From a virus: a stretch of DNA of 63,017 bases. The number at the start of each line of letters is the position of its first letter. Position 1 is the stretch's first letter. The position numbers and the translations under genes are program-made. The stretch is from IMG/VR virus record IMGVR_UViG_3300032293_001810, positions 1 to 63,017 of that record; one strand, written 5' to 3'. This document shows positions 40,985 through 50,015 of this stretch, one piece after another. The notes below the pieces were generated by a model. The model worked only from the letters and a program-made list of their open reading frames with translations. It made no database searches and was not told the DNA's origin.

Positions 40985-41098
40985 AAATTATTGCACCAAA
41001 AATAAAAAGTTTTTTTAATTAGTAGTATTTTATATATATAAGTAGTTTTTAAATTGTTTATCCTACAAATAAATAAATAAAAAGAGGATAAATAGATC

Positions 41099-42133
41099 AT
41101 GGACGATTTACAACTCTTGGCGTCGTATATGGAAACGCCAAATGATGCACAAATACTAGAGAAATTAGCAATTAGGTGCAAGCCTGTGCTAGAGAGCATG
41201 AGGCTAGATGAAAAGGTGGAGGCTCAAGTCGTCCGTAAGATCGGTTTAGATGCTTGGTGCGATATCCATAAAATAGACGGGACAATAGCAAGGCTGATCT
41301 ATGTCTACTTGGGGCAAGTGAAGATCAAGAAAGCTGCTAAGGCTAGCATGTCCCCCAAAGATATCCATAGAATGATCCTAGCGGGGAAATCAACGGCTTA
41401 CATGGCTCGCAAGCTGAATGTCCATCGTGACTCAGTGAGAAGAGCAATCGTAAAATTTGGATATGTAGAGCTTTATGATAGTAACCGAAAGAGAAGCAAG
41501 GTCGCAAAGATCGTTCATTTACTTGAGAGCGATGGGCAACTGACTAATCTACAAATCGCTAAACAAGTAGGTACACAAGAAAGCTATGTAGCGAAAATCA
41601 GACATACTCACGGCTTTACACTGAAAACAAGAAAACCCCCCGCTGAGTACCTCCAGATGAAACTTGATGAGGGCTTGTGTGCTAAAGAGATAGCGAGCGA
41701 ACTTGGGCTATCGCACCGTACAATCCAAACTTATCTTTCTGGCTATGGCATACGAGTAGGTGACTCCCCCGCTTATAGATCAGTCCCCGCTCTTAGAATA
41801 GAAGCTATGCTCATAGATAAAAAATCAATCCCTGAGATAGCTGATGCACTATGTAAGGCTGAGAGTACAATCAAGACCTATATTTATCACTACAAGCTCT
41901 CTCATCTCATCCTAAGAAAATTTGATGATCCTGAGCTACCTAAGAGAATACGGGCAATGCGAGATGAGGGGCTTACAAATATGTTCATTGCTCATTCTCT
42001 CAATGTTTCCGTGAGTTATGTTTGTGCGGTAGTCAAGAGATTGGGGATGCCGTCAAGACGATATCCACCTAGTACCCAACCGAGTTTATTTGAAAACTTT
42101 GATGATCTAAAAAAACTTTTAAAAAATATTTAA
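41099..42133 (+). CDS. Five-unit HTH array protein, possible transcription factor
   Basis: 344 residues. The N-terminal 85 residues (CKPVLESMRLDEKVEAQVVR, then DAWCDIHKIDGTIARLIYVY) faintly recall sigma factor region 2. Five HTH units follow: STAYMARKLNVHRDSVRRAI, TNLQIAKQVGTQESYVAKIR, CAKEIASELGLSHRTIQTYL, SIPEIADALCKAESTIKTYI and TNMFIAHSLNVSVSYVCAVV. They are spaced about 45-50 residues. This is the longest member of the HTH-array family in the window. It could read an extended operator or act as a late activator; both are inferences. AAAGAGG precedes the start, and a strong promoter follows its stop. Confidence 0.65.
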   Translation: MDDLQLLASYMETPNDAQILEKLAIRCKPVLESMRLDEKVEAQVVRKIGLDAWCDIHKIDGTIARLIYVYLGQVKIKKAAKASMSPKDIHRMILAGKSTAYMARKLNVHRDSVRRAIVKFGYVELYDSNRKRSKVAKIVHLLESDGQLTNLQIAKQVGTQESYVAKIRHTHGFTLKTRKPPAEYLQMKLDEGLCAKEIASELGLSHRTIQTYLSGYGIRVGDSPAYRSVPALRIEAMLIDKKSIPEIADALCKAESTIKTYIYHYKLSHLILRKFDDPELPKRIRAMRDEGLTNMFIAHSLNVSVSYVCAVVKRLGMPSRRYPPSTQPSLFENFDDLKKLLKNI

Positions 42134-42140
42134 ATTTAGT

Positions 42141-42169
42141 TTGACAATATAAGAATTTTCATATATAAC
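42141..42169 (+). promoter_or_regulatory. Strong promoter, copy 2 of a three-copy family
   Basis: TTGACA (42141-42146), 17 bases, TATAAC (42164-42169). It is flanked upstream by AAAAAATATTTAAATTT and downstream by CTATAAATAACAAAGCAAA, both shared with 20300. It drives the gene at 42217. Confidence 0.85.
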
Positions 42170-42216
42170 TATAAATAACAAAGCAAAACAAAACCTCTTC
42201 CAAAAGGAAAAAAATC

Positions 42217-43104
42217 ATGTTCTTAGATTTCAACGCAATGATTGCACAAGAAGCTCAAGCAAATCCATCCAAAACTCTTCGCACCTATGTAGATATCAAG
42301 GGCGTAAAGCATACCGTAGAACATTTCTCAAATGACATGTTCGCAATTGTCCGTGAAGACGGTCACTATACCACTACCCCATGTAACTCACTTGTCATGA
42401 CCTTTACACTTGCAAATCAATATGGCCTTGTAGAAGAAGGTCAAATCGTTGTCGCACAAGCTCAAGCCGTTGTTGCTCTCGATGATGAAATCAAAGCTTT
42501 GGAAGAGAAGCTTGCACAAGTGAAGGCTGAGAAGCAAGCAATCGTAGATGCGGTTGAAATCAAGACCAGCACCATGCATGTAAACGGTTTCACTGTGGAT
42601 GTTCATGTTCATGCAAGAGGCTTTACTGAAATTCAAGTGAGCCAAAAGGTGAGTCGTGGTTGTAAGTTCGGCTTTAACAAGTTCACTCATTCGACCGTAG
42701 GTAAGAAAGATTATATCAAACTCTTAGCTGCAATCAAGAGAGCGACCAGTATGCAAGGATTGATTGATAGCCTCAAGGATGAGGGGATTGACTGGTTTGT
42801 GACTCTCTCAGCTGATCAGTGTGATGTATCTGCATCCATGCACAAAGATTGTGTATATGTGCAAGGTCATGACATTGAGGCTAGCTATCACAATCCCATC
42901 AATATCGCGTCCGTCACTCATGCCCTTGGTTGGATGACTGATTGCATGCTTGGCTTGTATGAAGAATTGTGCCTTGATTGTGATAATACAAGCAAGCAAG
43001 ATGTGTATGATCTATGCCAGATGGCTCAAGATTGTGGTGCTACCGAAGTCTTGGATGATCAAGAAGAGTTTAGCGAAGATGATGCATGGAAGCGATGGGA
43101 ATAG
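42217..43104 (+). CDS. Unknown protein under a strong promoter (295 aa)
   Basis: 295 residues. A coiled coil (LDDEIKALEEKLAQVKAEKQ) lies near residues 90-110, with a beta-rich middle (GFTVDVHVHARGFTEIQVSQ). The C-terminus is very acidic, with several Cys residues (LYEELCLDCDNTS). AAAAGGAAAA upstream. High expression is predicted from the promoter shared with the acidic protein at 20385. Function unknown. The stop lies two bases from the stop of the convergent endolysin. Confidence 0.6.
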   Translation: MFLDFNAMIAQEAQANPSKTLRTYVDIKGVKHTVEHFSNDMFAIVREDGHYTTTPCNSLVMTFTLANQYGLVEEGQIVVAQAQAVVALDDEIKALEEKLAQVKAEKQAIVDAVEIKTSTMHVNGFTVDVHVHARGFTEIQVSQKVSRGCKFGFNKFTHSTVGKKDYIKLLAAIKRATSMQGLIDSLKDEGIDWFVTLSADQCDVSASMHKDCVYVQGHDIEASYHNPINIASVTHALGWMTDCMLGLYEELCLDCDNTSKQDVYDLCQMAQDCGATEVLDDQEEFSEDDAWKRWE

Positions 43105-43105
43105 C

Positions 43106-43525
43106 CTAGCCTACCCACTCAACCAAATGCGGGGTATCTCTAATATCTACATGTATCCATCCACGATCATAAAAGCCTAGTCCCTTAAAATTCCATTTTT
43201 TGGCTTTGATACCTTCCCTCACGAATTTGTGAAATGCTTGCACGGTCAAATTTTTAGCATAGCAATCCACCGCACAAGCCGTAAGATGTTGGCTCTTCGT
43301 TGCTCCTCCAATCTCTTGGTTGTACTCTGCTGCTCTATATCCACTTGTGATGATGATAGGACTACCTAAAGCGTCTCTCACTTTTTGCAATTCGATAAGT
43401 AGCTTTTTTGCATTGCCTAAATACTCATCTGGTATCACTGATCTAAACTCAAGCTCACTCAAATTGAAATTTGTAGTCACTTGCAAATCGTGCTTCTCTT
43501 CTGATTTTAAAAGTTGCGGTTTCAT
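43106..43525 (-). CDS. M15-family peptidase, probable endolysin
   Basis: 139 residues; ATG at 43525 is chosen because AGAGGA lies 6 bases upstream, and a longer frame lacks a site. Zinc ligands are visible: SQHLTACAVD gives His and Asp (H-x6-D), and GWIHVDIRD gives the third His. SGYRAAEYNQEIGG is the family block before the first ligand. It resembles D-Ala-D-Ala carboxypeptidase-type L,D/D,D-endopeptidase endolysins that cut peptidoglycan cross-bridges. No signal peptide, so a holin would be needed. It lies at the end of a small minus-strand unit. Confidence 0.88.
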   Translation of the reverse strand: MKPQLLKSEEKHDLQVTTNFNLSELEFRSVIPDEYLGNAKKLLIELQKVRDALGSPIIITSGYRAAEYNQEIGGATKSQHLTACAVDCYAKNLTVQAFHKFVREGIKAKKWNFKGLGFYDRGWIHVDIRDTPHLVEWVG

Positions 43526-43625
43526 GTGCATTCCTCTATTCTTATGTAGGCAATCAAGCCAGTGTTTCTGAGGGGGTAGGTGCAACGCCTCCCCCTCTTG
43601 AATTTTAAATATTTTTTAAATTTTG

Positions 43626-43654
43626 TTGACTCACATATACCTATAGTATAGTAT
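43626..43654 (+). promoter_or_regulatory. Promoter, copy 3 of the family (divergent from endolysin)
   Basis: TTGACT (43626-43631), 17 bases, TAGTAT (43649-43654), followed by TATAAATACAAAGCAAAAAC, close to the other two copies downstream of the -10, and preceded by an A/T tract. It drives the gene at 43698. Confidence 0.7.
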
Positions 43655-43697
43655 ATAAATACAAAGCAAAAACAAATTTCAACACATTGGAGTCCCC

Positions 43698-44267
43698 ATG
43701 TTACAAAAAAGAGATATGCTAGCACCTATTCCAGATGAAATTATGGATAAGTGTAAAAAAGTGGCAAGAGTCAGAACAAATCAAAATCTTGCTCGTTCTT
43801 CATGGACAAATACTAAAAAATCCCATGAGTCACAAGAGACAATCGAGCTGAGAGGGATTGTATGTGAGGCTAGTCTAGCTCTCACGCTTGAGGTTGATGT
43901 TGAGCAAGTTTTTAAGACGGGTAATCGTTCAGCAATGAGAGGCTCAGATACTGGGGATATCGTCTATGACAATTGCTATATTGATGTCAAAGGTGTCAAG
44001 CTTCCCTACTCAAATTTGCTCATCAGCGTGGCAAAGAAGAATACCCCTATTGATGTTTTTGTGCTTGTGCATGGAAGCGAATGGGGAAATCGCTTTTTAG
44101 GTGCTATCCCCTTCCACAAGGCCTTTGGGCAAAACATTACCACCGCATACGGTGAAGATTTAGGCAACGGCGTGAGACAAGAGGATTTACTTGATCTTGA
44201 AACGGCTATCAAAGAAGCCAAAGAAGAGCGATTACGAATTAGAAATGCGATGGCTCAACGGCTATAA
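43698..44267 (+). CDS. Possible PD-(D/E)XK nuclease-fold protein
   Basis: 189 residues with TTGGAG upstream. GIVCEASLALTLEV, RGSDTGDIVYDNCYIDVKGV and LLISVAKKNTPIDVFVLVHG form a pattern of helix, D..D-V-K core and strand pair seen in PD-(D/E)XK proteins (Glu in the helix, Asp, then D-x-K). The ending is a basic helix (AKEERLRIRNAMAQRL). It overlaps the last gene of the minus-strand late operon by 29 bases in convergent orientation. A phage DNA-processing or anti-host nuclease is possible; not certain. Confidence 0.5.
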   Translation: MLQKRDMLAPIPDEIMDKCKKVARVRTNQNLARSSWTNTKKSHESQETIELRGIVCEASLALTLEVDVEQVFKTGNRSAMRGSDTGDIVYDNCYIDVKGVKLPYSNLLISVAKKNTPIDVFVLVHGSEWGNRFLGAIPFHKAFGQNITTAYGEDLGNGVRQEDLLDLETAIKEAKEERLRIRNAMAQRL

Positions 44268-45045
44268 TATCACCGAAAAAGCCTAAATTAGAATTATAGA
44301 TTGATGAAAAAATCTGAGGTGCACCTTCTGGTGTCCATTCCCTAGATAATAATTTCCCATGAATACCCGCTGATAAGATTTGTTCCCACGCATAGGCTAT
44401 CACTGATGAGATATCACTTGATGCAAAATAGAGAGCGGGGGTATCACCTGATCCTTGTGCTTGTGGTACAAGGATACCGCCATTTGGCTCATTGTCTCTT
44501 GGCTCTCCATCTTCTCTCAGATATGTTATCGGTGCATTAAAAATTGATCCGTCCACATATACGGCAAATATGCCCTTATCATCTTGTGCTATCCAAAAGG
44601 GAAGAATTTTGATTGTGTATGTTTGCCCACTTACAAAACTTGCTTTTGTCCACATACTTGTAGCGATATCGCTAAAGATCAAATCAGTAGATCCACTCAC
44701 TCGCTCAAGATAATAAATTTTGTTATCTATCTCTACCCACCTACCTTCATATCTAGTATGAAAGTTTGTGCTTTGTAGTGTACGGCTACCTATTGCGACT
44801 ACATCTTGAGAGGTGCTATCAGTCCATCCTTGTAGCAAGTGTTTGAAAAAAGCGAAAGCGGTGCCAACCGTCCCCCTTGCACCATAGGCAACGGATCTTA
44901 AAGCTTCCCTTACATATTGCTCGGGGATAAAGGGCAAGCGGTGAAAGCCGTAAATCCCTAAAATCCTTTGGAAGTCAATACCACTTGCTCTATGTAATAA
45001 AGTTTCATTTTTGATCTGATCAGCTTTAGATATCGGATATAACAT
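44239..45045 (-). CDS. Distal tail/baseplate protein A
   Basis: 268 residues. The N-terminal part RILGIYGFHRLPFIPEQYVR followed by YGARGTVGTAFAFFKHLLQG looks like gpI-type tail proteins or a fibre-attachment domain. A beta-rich part (IDNKIYYLERVSGSTDLIFS) follows. It is the last gene of the leftward structural operon and overlaps the upstream gene by 20 bases. Role as a distal baseplate or fibre-network protein is inferred from position. Confidence 0.55.
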   Translation of the reverse strand: MLYPISKADQIKNETLLHRASGIDFQRILGIYGFHRLPFIPEQYVREALRSVAYGARGTVGTAFAFFKHLLQGWTDSTSQDVVAIGSRTLQSTNFHTRYEGRWVEIDNKIYYLERVSGSTDLIFSDIATSMWTKASFVSGQTYTIKILPFWIAQDDKGIFAVYVDGSIFNAPITYLREDGEPRDNEPNGGILVPQAQGSGDTPALYFASSDISSVIAYAWEQILSAGIHGKLLSREWTPEGAPQIFSSIYNSNLGFFGDIIAVEPSHF

Positions 45046-45862
45046 AAGAAACTACCCCCCCTCTTAAAATAGGTGATGCAAGCTTAGTAAAGTTCAATCC
45101 CATAAAGCTTGTGCTTGTCTTGCTTGTGTATGTAAAGAGCCTATTTTCTACGAAGAGATTGCCTTGATCGGGAAAGCCGATTGTACTCTCAACATGCAAA
45201 ACTTGATCGATTAGATCATCAAAATCAAGGGATAGGATTGTAGTAGGTTGACCTACTAGATTATGGATTTGCTCCCCTACGGTCAGAAGCATGCTCTCAA
45301 GTACGCCAAAAGCATATTCATCTTGTGAAATCTTATCTACACGGCTATCTCGTGGACCAGTGGCTAAAGATGGCGGGATTTGCTTTCTCATAGAATAGAC
45401 GGCTGAGGCTCTAAATCGATCTACCACTACAAGAGAGTCATTAAGCCTTAAACTTTGGTAATTGCCCCACTCTACTAAAATCGAGTATGTTCCTTTAGTT
45501 AAAGGTGGTACATAGCACACGACCATTGTTTGCCAAACATCAGTATAACAACGGCTTTTAGAGTTGGGAAATCCGCCATGAGATATTGCTTTCACAAGCC
45601 CCATGCTATCAAGGAAAGAAACCTTGAAACCACCTACTACAAAAGGGTATCTCGTAGTATTAGCTAGTGTTTTCCAATCAGCATAGATATGAAGACGGAC
45701 GCCTCCATGATTAGGTACTACGGCATGACTAAGCGAGCTAGTAGCTACCACTTGATCATAAGGTGAGCCAAAGCCTGAATCCCTTTGAGTTGTGCTATAA
45801 GGTGAGCCAAAACCTAAATCGAAAACTGATGGATAGGTTGGTGAGCCAAAGCCTGTTTCCAT
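45026..45862 (-). CDS. Distal tail protein B with GFGSPY repeats
   Basis: 278 residues with an AAGGAG site. The N-terminus contains three near-copies of GFGSP(Y/T) (residues about 4-34), followed by a beta-sandwich-like part (VVPNHGGVRLHIYADWKTLA, LVVVDRFRASAVYS). A C-terminal helical/beta part is typical of tail proteins. Probably a minor tail or fibre-linker protein. No exact family. Confidence 0.55.
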   Translation of the reverse strand: METGFGSPTYPSVFDLGFGSPYSTTQRDSGFGSPYDQVVATSSLSHAVVPNHGGVRLHIYADWKTLANTTRYPFVVGGFKVSFLDSMGLVKAISHGGFPNSKSRCYTDVWQTMVVCYVPPLTKGTYSILVEWGNYQSLRLNDSLVVVDRFRASAVYSMRKQIPPSLATGPRDSRVDKISQDEYAFGVLESMLLTVGEQIHNLVGQPTTILSLDFDDLIDQVLHVESTIGFPDQGNLFVENRLFTYTSKTSTSFMGLNFTKLASPILRGGVVSYVISDI

Positions 45863-45872
45863 GACTTACTCC

Positions 45873-47237
45873 TTACACTACATAGGCGGTGATAGTACCA
45901 CCTAGACCATAGCCATGATGGAAGGGATGAGTGAGAGTACGAATACCAAACCATTCACCATTTCCGATAGTGATAGGATTTGATGATAAATCTAAACTAC
46001 CAGGTAATGGACGATGATTTTTGAAATTCACATTTGTAGATCGTAGCACCGAGATTGTAGCACTTTGACTTGTCCATGTGTTTTGAGCCAATGCACCTTC
46101 GTCATTAATGCACTTCACTAGATCAAAGGTATAATCATTTATCCCGCCGTCTTTAGATCCACCACTGAAAACAACAAGATCAATGTATGTGATTTTAATG
46201 CTTGATCCAGTATTGTTTCTCCAAATAAGATGAGGATGAAGGGCGATTTCATCAGTAAAGTCTTTTGATAAAGTACCCTCATTGAAAACGCCCGTAATAT
46301 TTGTATTGCCTATATCTTTAGAGCCTACCAAAATTGTTGTGGTAGTTTGTTGGCTATATGTAATCCATGAAACGGGTAAAGTGATATTTGAGCTTGTGCT
46401 GATTGTGATTGCTGCACTACCGTCAAAGCTGGCTGATCCACTGACGGCACCACTTAAAGCGATTGATCTAGCGGTAGCGAGTTTGGTGGCGGTGCTTGCA
46501 TTTGCATTAATTGAGGATGGCAAGGATAGAGTGATACGAACATCGTTATCAACCTTTGATCTAGCTACTTCAATTTCATTTGTAGTCCCATGAAAAGAAA
46601 GCTTATCATTTGCCAAATCTACGGCGGTGATAGGCAAGATTACATCATTTGCACCTACATTTAGATTAGGACTTGGGACGGTTGGCAAGTCCTGATTTTT
46701 CCATTCACCTAAAATATCATCATATCTTAAAGCTTGACCATTAGTTGGTACACTAATTGCAACATCTGATAATTCATTCAAGCTTGTCGCACCGCTAAAA
46801 CCCTCTACCTCATCCACAAGATCATTATAAATTGTTGACCAATTCTTTTCACCAATAGAAGGCTTCTGAAGGCCTTTGTTCTCAGATAATACACGAACAT
46901 GCACAAAAGAAGTAGCTGGGGCAATGATTGCATCAGTTTGACTACTTTCCCCCGTGCTAGTGTTTGTAGCGATTAAGAAGAGGCGGTAATTTCCCCATGT
47001 ATCCACATTGTTAAGAATAGGATTTTGAACGGTTGCACTACTCAAACTTGCACTACTACCACTTGGCTTTGATAGAGACCATGAATAGAGAAAGCTTGCA
47101 CTTGGATGATTGCTATCTTGTGCTTGACCATACAATTGAATATTTGTTTGAGGTAAGTTTACACCAGCTAGATCAATGACCTTGTCATGTTGGCTAGCTA
47201 TGGGACTTGTTTGGCTACTTGTATATGTGATGATCAT
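45873..47237 (-). CDS. Tail fibre-like protein with Ig-like N-terminus
   Basis: 454 residues. N-terminal PKD/Ig-like segment (NLPQTNIQLYGQAQD, SFLYSWSLSKPSGSSASLSS). The fibre motif NELSDVAISVPTNGQALRYD is shared with the long fibre at 27482 (ALSDVDTASVAPTNGQSLVW). The block TATKLATARSIALSGAVSGS is typical of gp37-like fibres. A C-terminal beta domain (AQNTWTSQSATISVLRSTNV) ends the protein. A short tail fibre or baseplate-attached adhesin is likely. Confidence 0.7.
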   Translation of the reverse strand: MIITYTSSQTSPIASQHDKVIDLAGVNLPQTNIQLYGQAQDSNHPSASFLYSWSLSKPSGSSASLSSATVQNPILNNVDTWGNYRLFLIATNTSTGESSQTDAIIAPATSFVHVRVLSENKGLQKPSIGEKNWSTIYNDLVDEVEGFSGATSLNELSDVAISVPTNGQALRYDDILGEWKNQDLPTVPSPNLNVGANDVILPITAVDLANDKLSFHGTTNEIEVARSKVDNDVRITLSLPSSINANASTATKLATARSIALSGAVSGSASFDGSAAITISTSSNITLPVSWITYSQQTTTTILVGSKDIGNTNITGVFNEGTLSKDFTDEIALHPHLIWRNNTGSSIKITYIDLVVFSGGSKDGGINDYTFDLVKCINDEGALAQNTWTSQSATISVLRSTNVNFKNHRPLPGSLDLSSNPITIGNGEWFGIRTLTHPFHHGYGLGGTITAYVV

Positions 47238-47239
47238 GA

Positions 47240-48613
47240 TTATCCTACTACTACATCGATTGAAAGCATGGCTATATTATAGATATCTTGAGCATAGCTA
47301 GTATTTAAAAAATCTCTTCGTCTAATCTTAAAGCCGTAGCCCGTTTGAGTTGTCCCGCTTGCATCAGTATATTGCACAAGCTTGATCTTATTTGCGGTGG
47401 CAACATTAGATACATTACCATCCATAAGGATATCAAAGCCCTTAGTATCTTGGTCTCTAAAATAGATCGTACCTACACCGTCCACGATATCAGTCATAGG
47501 GATAAGTGTGTTAAGTGTACAAGTGAAGAGTTTATCAAAATAGCTTTGATCCACAAGGACAACATAACTCGCAAGCATGCATTGTACGGCGTCGCTACTA
47601 GCATTAACTTTTTGAGCGGTGTAAGGCGTTGTGATTGTGCCTAAATGCTCGACTGGCTCATAGTCTTGTCTGATATCAAGGTTGAAATCATCAGCGGTAT
47701 TTTGGGATATAGTGAGAGCATTTGAATAGGGATTACGAAGATCTAAAATATGTTTGAGAGTAGCTGAGCCACGCTTCTTCTTGGCAATAAAAGCATTTAA
47801 ACTAGCGGTGAGAGCGGTGAGCGAAACATTGATATCATTGATCTTTGATTTGAGATGCTCCATGCCTTCTTGTAAGCCCCCAATACCAGCGGGGCTATCA
47901 TTCGCAATCCATTCACTTGTATTGTCCGTTGTGGATGAATTACCTACTAGCTGATCGGCTAAGTAGTAGGGGGTAATACCAGATAGCGATAATTGCACGG
48001 TGCTACCTGAAAGCGTCCATTGAGTGATACGACCAATGAGCGACCATGATTCACCGTCATCACCTAAATCACTAGGTACGCCAACATGAAACAAGGTGCT
48101 TTCAATTTGTCTAGTAGCGATTGCTTGGGTAATCTCAGCACCGTCTACTACCGACCAAAAGCGTCTATTTTGTGTTGATCCACTACTGAGTACTCTCTTT
48201 GCATAGATAGGTGGATAATATTGTGCATGAGTACCTGAGATATAACCTACACTTGTGGGGGTAGGTGGCAAGGCTGAATTTGTGTTATAGTAGATTTGAG
48301 TAAGAGCTTGGGCGGTGGTAAAATCACAATTACCATTTGTAGCCGTTGTTCTATGTACACATACACTACCTTGAGTTGCATCATCCCCGCTAATTGTACG
48401 AGCAAAAAAACTGAAATCACTAAAGGCAATCAATTTGCTTGAATTGTTAATCGTACTTGAGTTATCCCACTTCTTTAGCAAGCCTCCCCCAGTTGTGACA
48501 AGTCCACCGAGCAAGCGACTTACTTGATCATGCACAATGTTTTGGATGCCTTGAACATCTTCAAGGTCAAGTCTTTCAAGTGGTTGTAGTAGTACTTTTT
48601 TTTCAATAGCCAT
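47240..48613 (-). CDS. Baseplate/tail appendage protein
   Basis: 457 residues, with GTAGGAG upstream and a start 2 bases from the baseplate J gene stop. The N-terminus LERLDLEDVQGIQNIVHDQV is an attachment-type helix; the rest is beta-rich and Ser/Thr/Gly-rich. A short coiled coil (MEHLKSKINDINVSLTALTA) lies near residue 250. It lies between the J-like baseplate gene and a fibre gene, a position used for fibre-connector proteins. Function inferred from position. Confidence 0.6.
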   Translation of the reverse strand: MAIEKKVLLQPLERLDLEDVQGIQNIVHDQVSRLLGGLVTTGGGLLKKWDNSSTINNSSKLIAFSDFSFFARTISGDDATQGSVCVHRTTATNGNCDFTTAQALTQIYYNTNSALPPTPTSVGYISGTHAQYYPPIYAKRVLSSGSTQNRRFWSVVDGAEITQAIATRQIESTLFHVGVPSDLGDDGESWSLIGRITQWTLSGSTVQLSLSGITPYYLADQLVGNSSTTDNTSEWIANDSPAGIGGLQEGMEHLKSKINDINVSLTALTASLNAFIAKKKRGSATLKHILDLRNPYSNALTISQNTADDFNLDIRQDYEPVEHLGTITTPYTAQKVNASSDAVQCMLASYVVLVDQSYFDKLFTCTLNTLIPMTDIVDGVGTIYFRDQDTKGFDILMDGNVSNVATANKIKLVQYTDASGTTQTGYGFKIRRRDFLNTSYAQDIYNIAMLSIDVVVG

Positions 48614-48615
48614 GT

Positions 48616-50004
48616 TTATGCTCCTACTCTAATCGTGATAGAGTCTGATTTAATTCTAGTTGGGGAAGAGGTTTGAGGCTCAATGTTTTGTAAAGGTGAG
48701 CCGTCAGTATTGATAAAGGCAATGTCTAGCACGCCGTCAATATCCATGCACACATTAACAAGTTGCGAGATATAAAGTGTTTCAGTAGGTGCTAAAGAAT
48801 TTATATAGGCAACCAAAGCTTGAGTAACGGCTGATTGTACAATAGATGATGAATATGTAGGCTTGACCTTGAGATTGAGTAAAAGAGAAATGAGAGTAGG
48901 CGTAATCGCTTTCACTACCACCCTTGTCCCCGCTGATCTAAAGCCCGTCATTCTTGTAGGCTCATTCAAATCACCTTCTATCTCTTTTTGAATTTCAGCA
49001 ATAATCCCCGTATAAACTCTATAAGGTGAGCTTTCTCCAATCGTCCATTCATCACCAGCTTCTAAACCTTGAACATATACAATTCCTCGCTCTGGTAAAG
49101 AGATGATACGGCTAGAAGCAATTGATGATCCATTTACACGAATTTGGCTTGTTGTGATAGGTGCGGTTGCTGGTGCTTCATGATACAAAACTCTTTGGCC
49201 ACCAACGGGGACAATACCGCCAACGGCTTTACCTACTCTTGAGCGAGTATTAACACTCATCTCAGCCGTACCATCATCAACATACAATTCGGAATATGCT
49301 GGCTTATCCTCTGGCTCTACCAGCTTGGCATATCTAAGCCTTTCCCCCGTACTACCTACAAAAGAAACGGCTAAAAATTCTAAAGCTGACTTTTGAGAAC
49401 GAGAAAGCGAATTGAGATATGTCTTTGCTCTTGCTCTCAAAGTAGCATCATCCTCTTCGTCAAATCCGTTGTTTAGAGCAAGTGTATTTGTACAAGTGAG
49501 AATTGTATCTGGCATTGATTTGATTGTATCTATCTCACCGATTGCACAATTCCCCAAACTACCTGGTTGACTAGCTACCACAAAAATACCTGAGCGAGTA
49601 GATGCACCTACAACCATAGTATAATCATCAATCGTTCTATATGTCATACTTGTGCGAGAGCATACAACCTCACTACCAGCGGGGATTGTAAGGCTCTCAC
49701 TTGTATCATCTCTAGTCACTTCAATGACGGCACCGCTTGCATGACTTGCTTGTAATCGTCTGACTGTTCCTAGTGGTAGCTCTCTCACTCTTTCATCTAA
49801 ATCAATACCTGAAACGGTATCCAAAAAATAAGACTCACGAATAGTCACAAGCTTTCTCTCTACACTAGCAAGTTCTTGTGCAATCGCTGAGTACATAGTA
49901 GTCAAGATTGATCCGTTTGATATATCATCAAGGCTTGTTCTACCTACCGTCATTGCGGTGAGGTCCCTTAGTATCTCAAGGGCTGATTTGGGGGTATATG
50001 GCAT
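48616..50004 (-). CDS. Baseplate J-like (wedge) protein
   Basis: 462 residues. The N-terminal plan SALEILRDLTAMTVGRTSLD, then ELASVERKLVTIRESYFLDT and GIDLDERVRELPLGTVRRLQ, is a clear baseplate J/gp47-like pattern: early helices, then a domain with the xGxxLDxxAxxxGxxR-type block. A beta part with SLTIPAGSEVVCSRTSMTYR follows, and LNNGFDEEDDATLRARAKTY is another hallmark. It would form the baseplate wedge that triggers sheath contraction. Confidence 0.9.
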   Translation of the reverse strand: MPYTPKSALEILRDLTAMTVGRTSLDDISNGSILTTMYSAIAQELASVERKLVTIRESYFLDTVSGIDLDERVRELPLGTVRRLQASHASGAVIEVTRDDTSESLTIPAGSEVVCSRTSMTYRTIDDYTMVVGASTRSGIFVVASQPGSLGNCAIGEIDTIKSMPDTILTCTNTLALNNGFDEEDDATLRARAKTYLNSLSRSQKSALEFLAVSFVGSTGERLRYAKLVEPEDKPAYSELYVDDGTAEMSVNTRSRVGKAVGGIVPVGGQRVLYHEAPATAPITTSQIRVNGSSIASSRIISLPERGIVYVQGLEAGDEWTIGESSPYRVYTGIIAEIQKEIEGDLNEPTRMTGFRSAGTRVVVKAITPTLISLLLNLKVKPTYSSSIVQSAVTQALVAYINSLAPTETLYISQLVNVCMDIDGVLDIAFINTDGSPLQNIEPQTSSPTRIKSDSITIRVGA

Positions 50005-50015
50005 AATATAAAATC

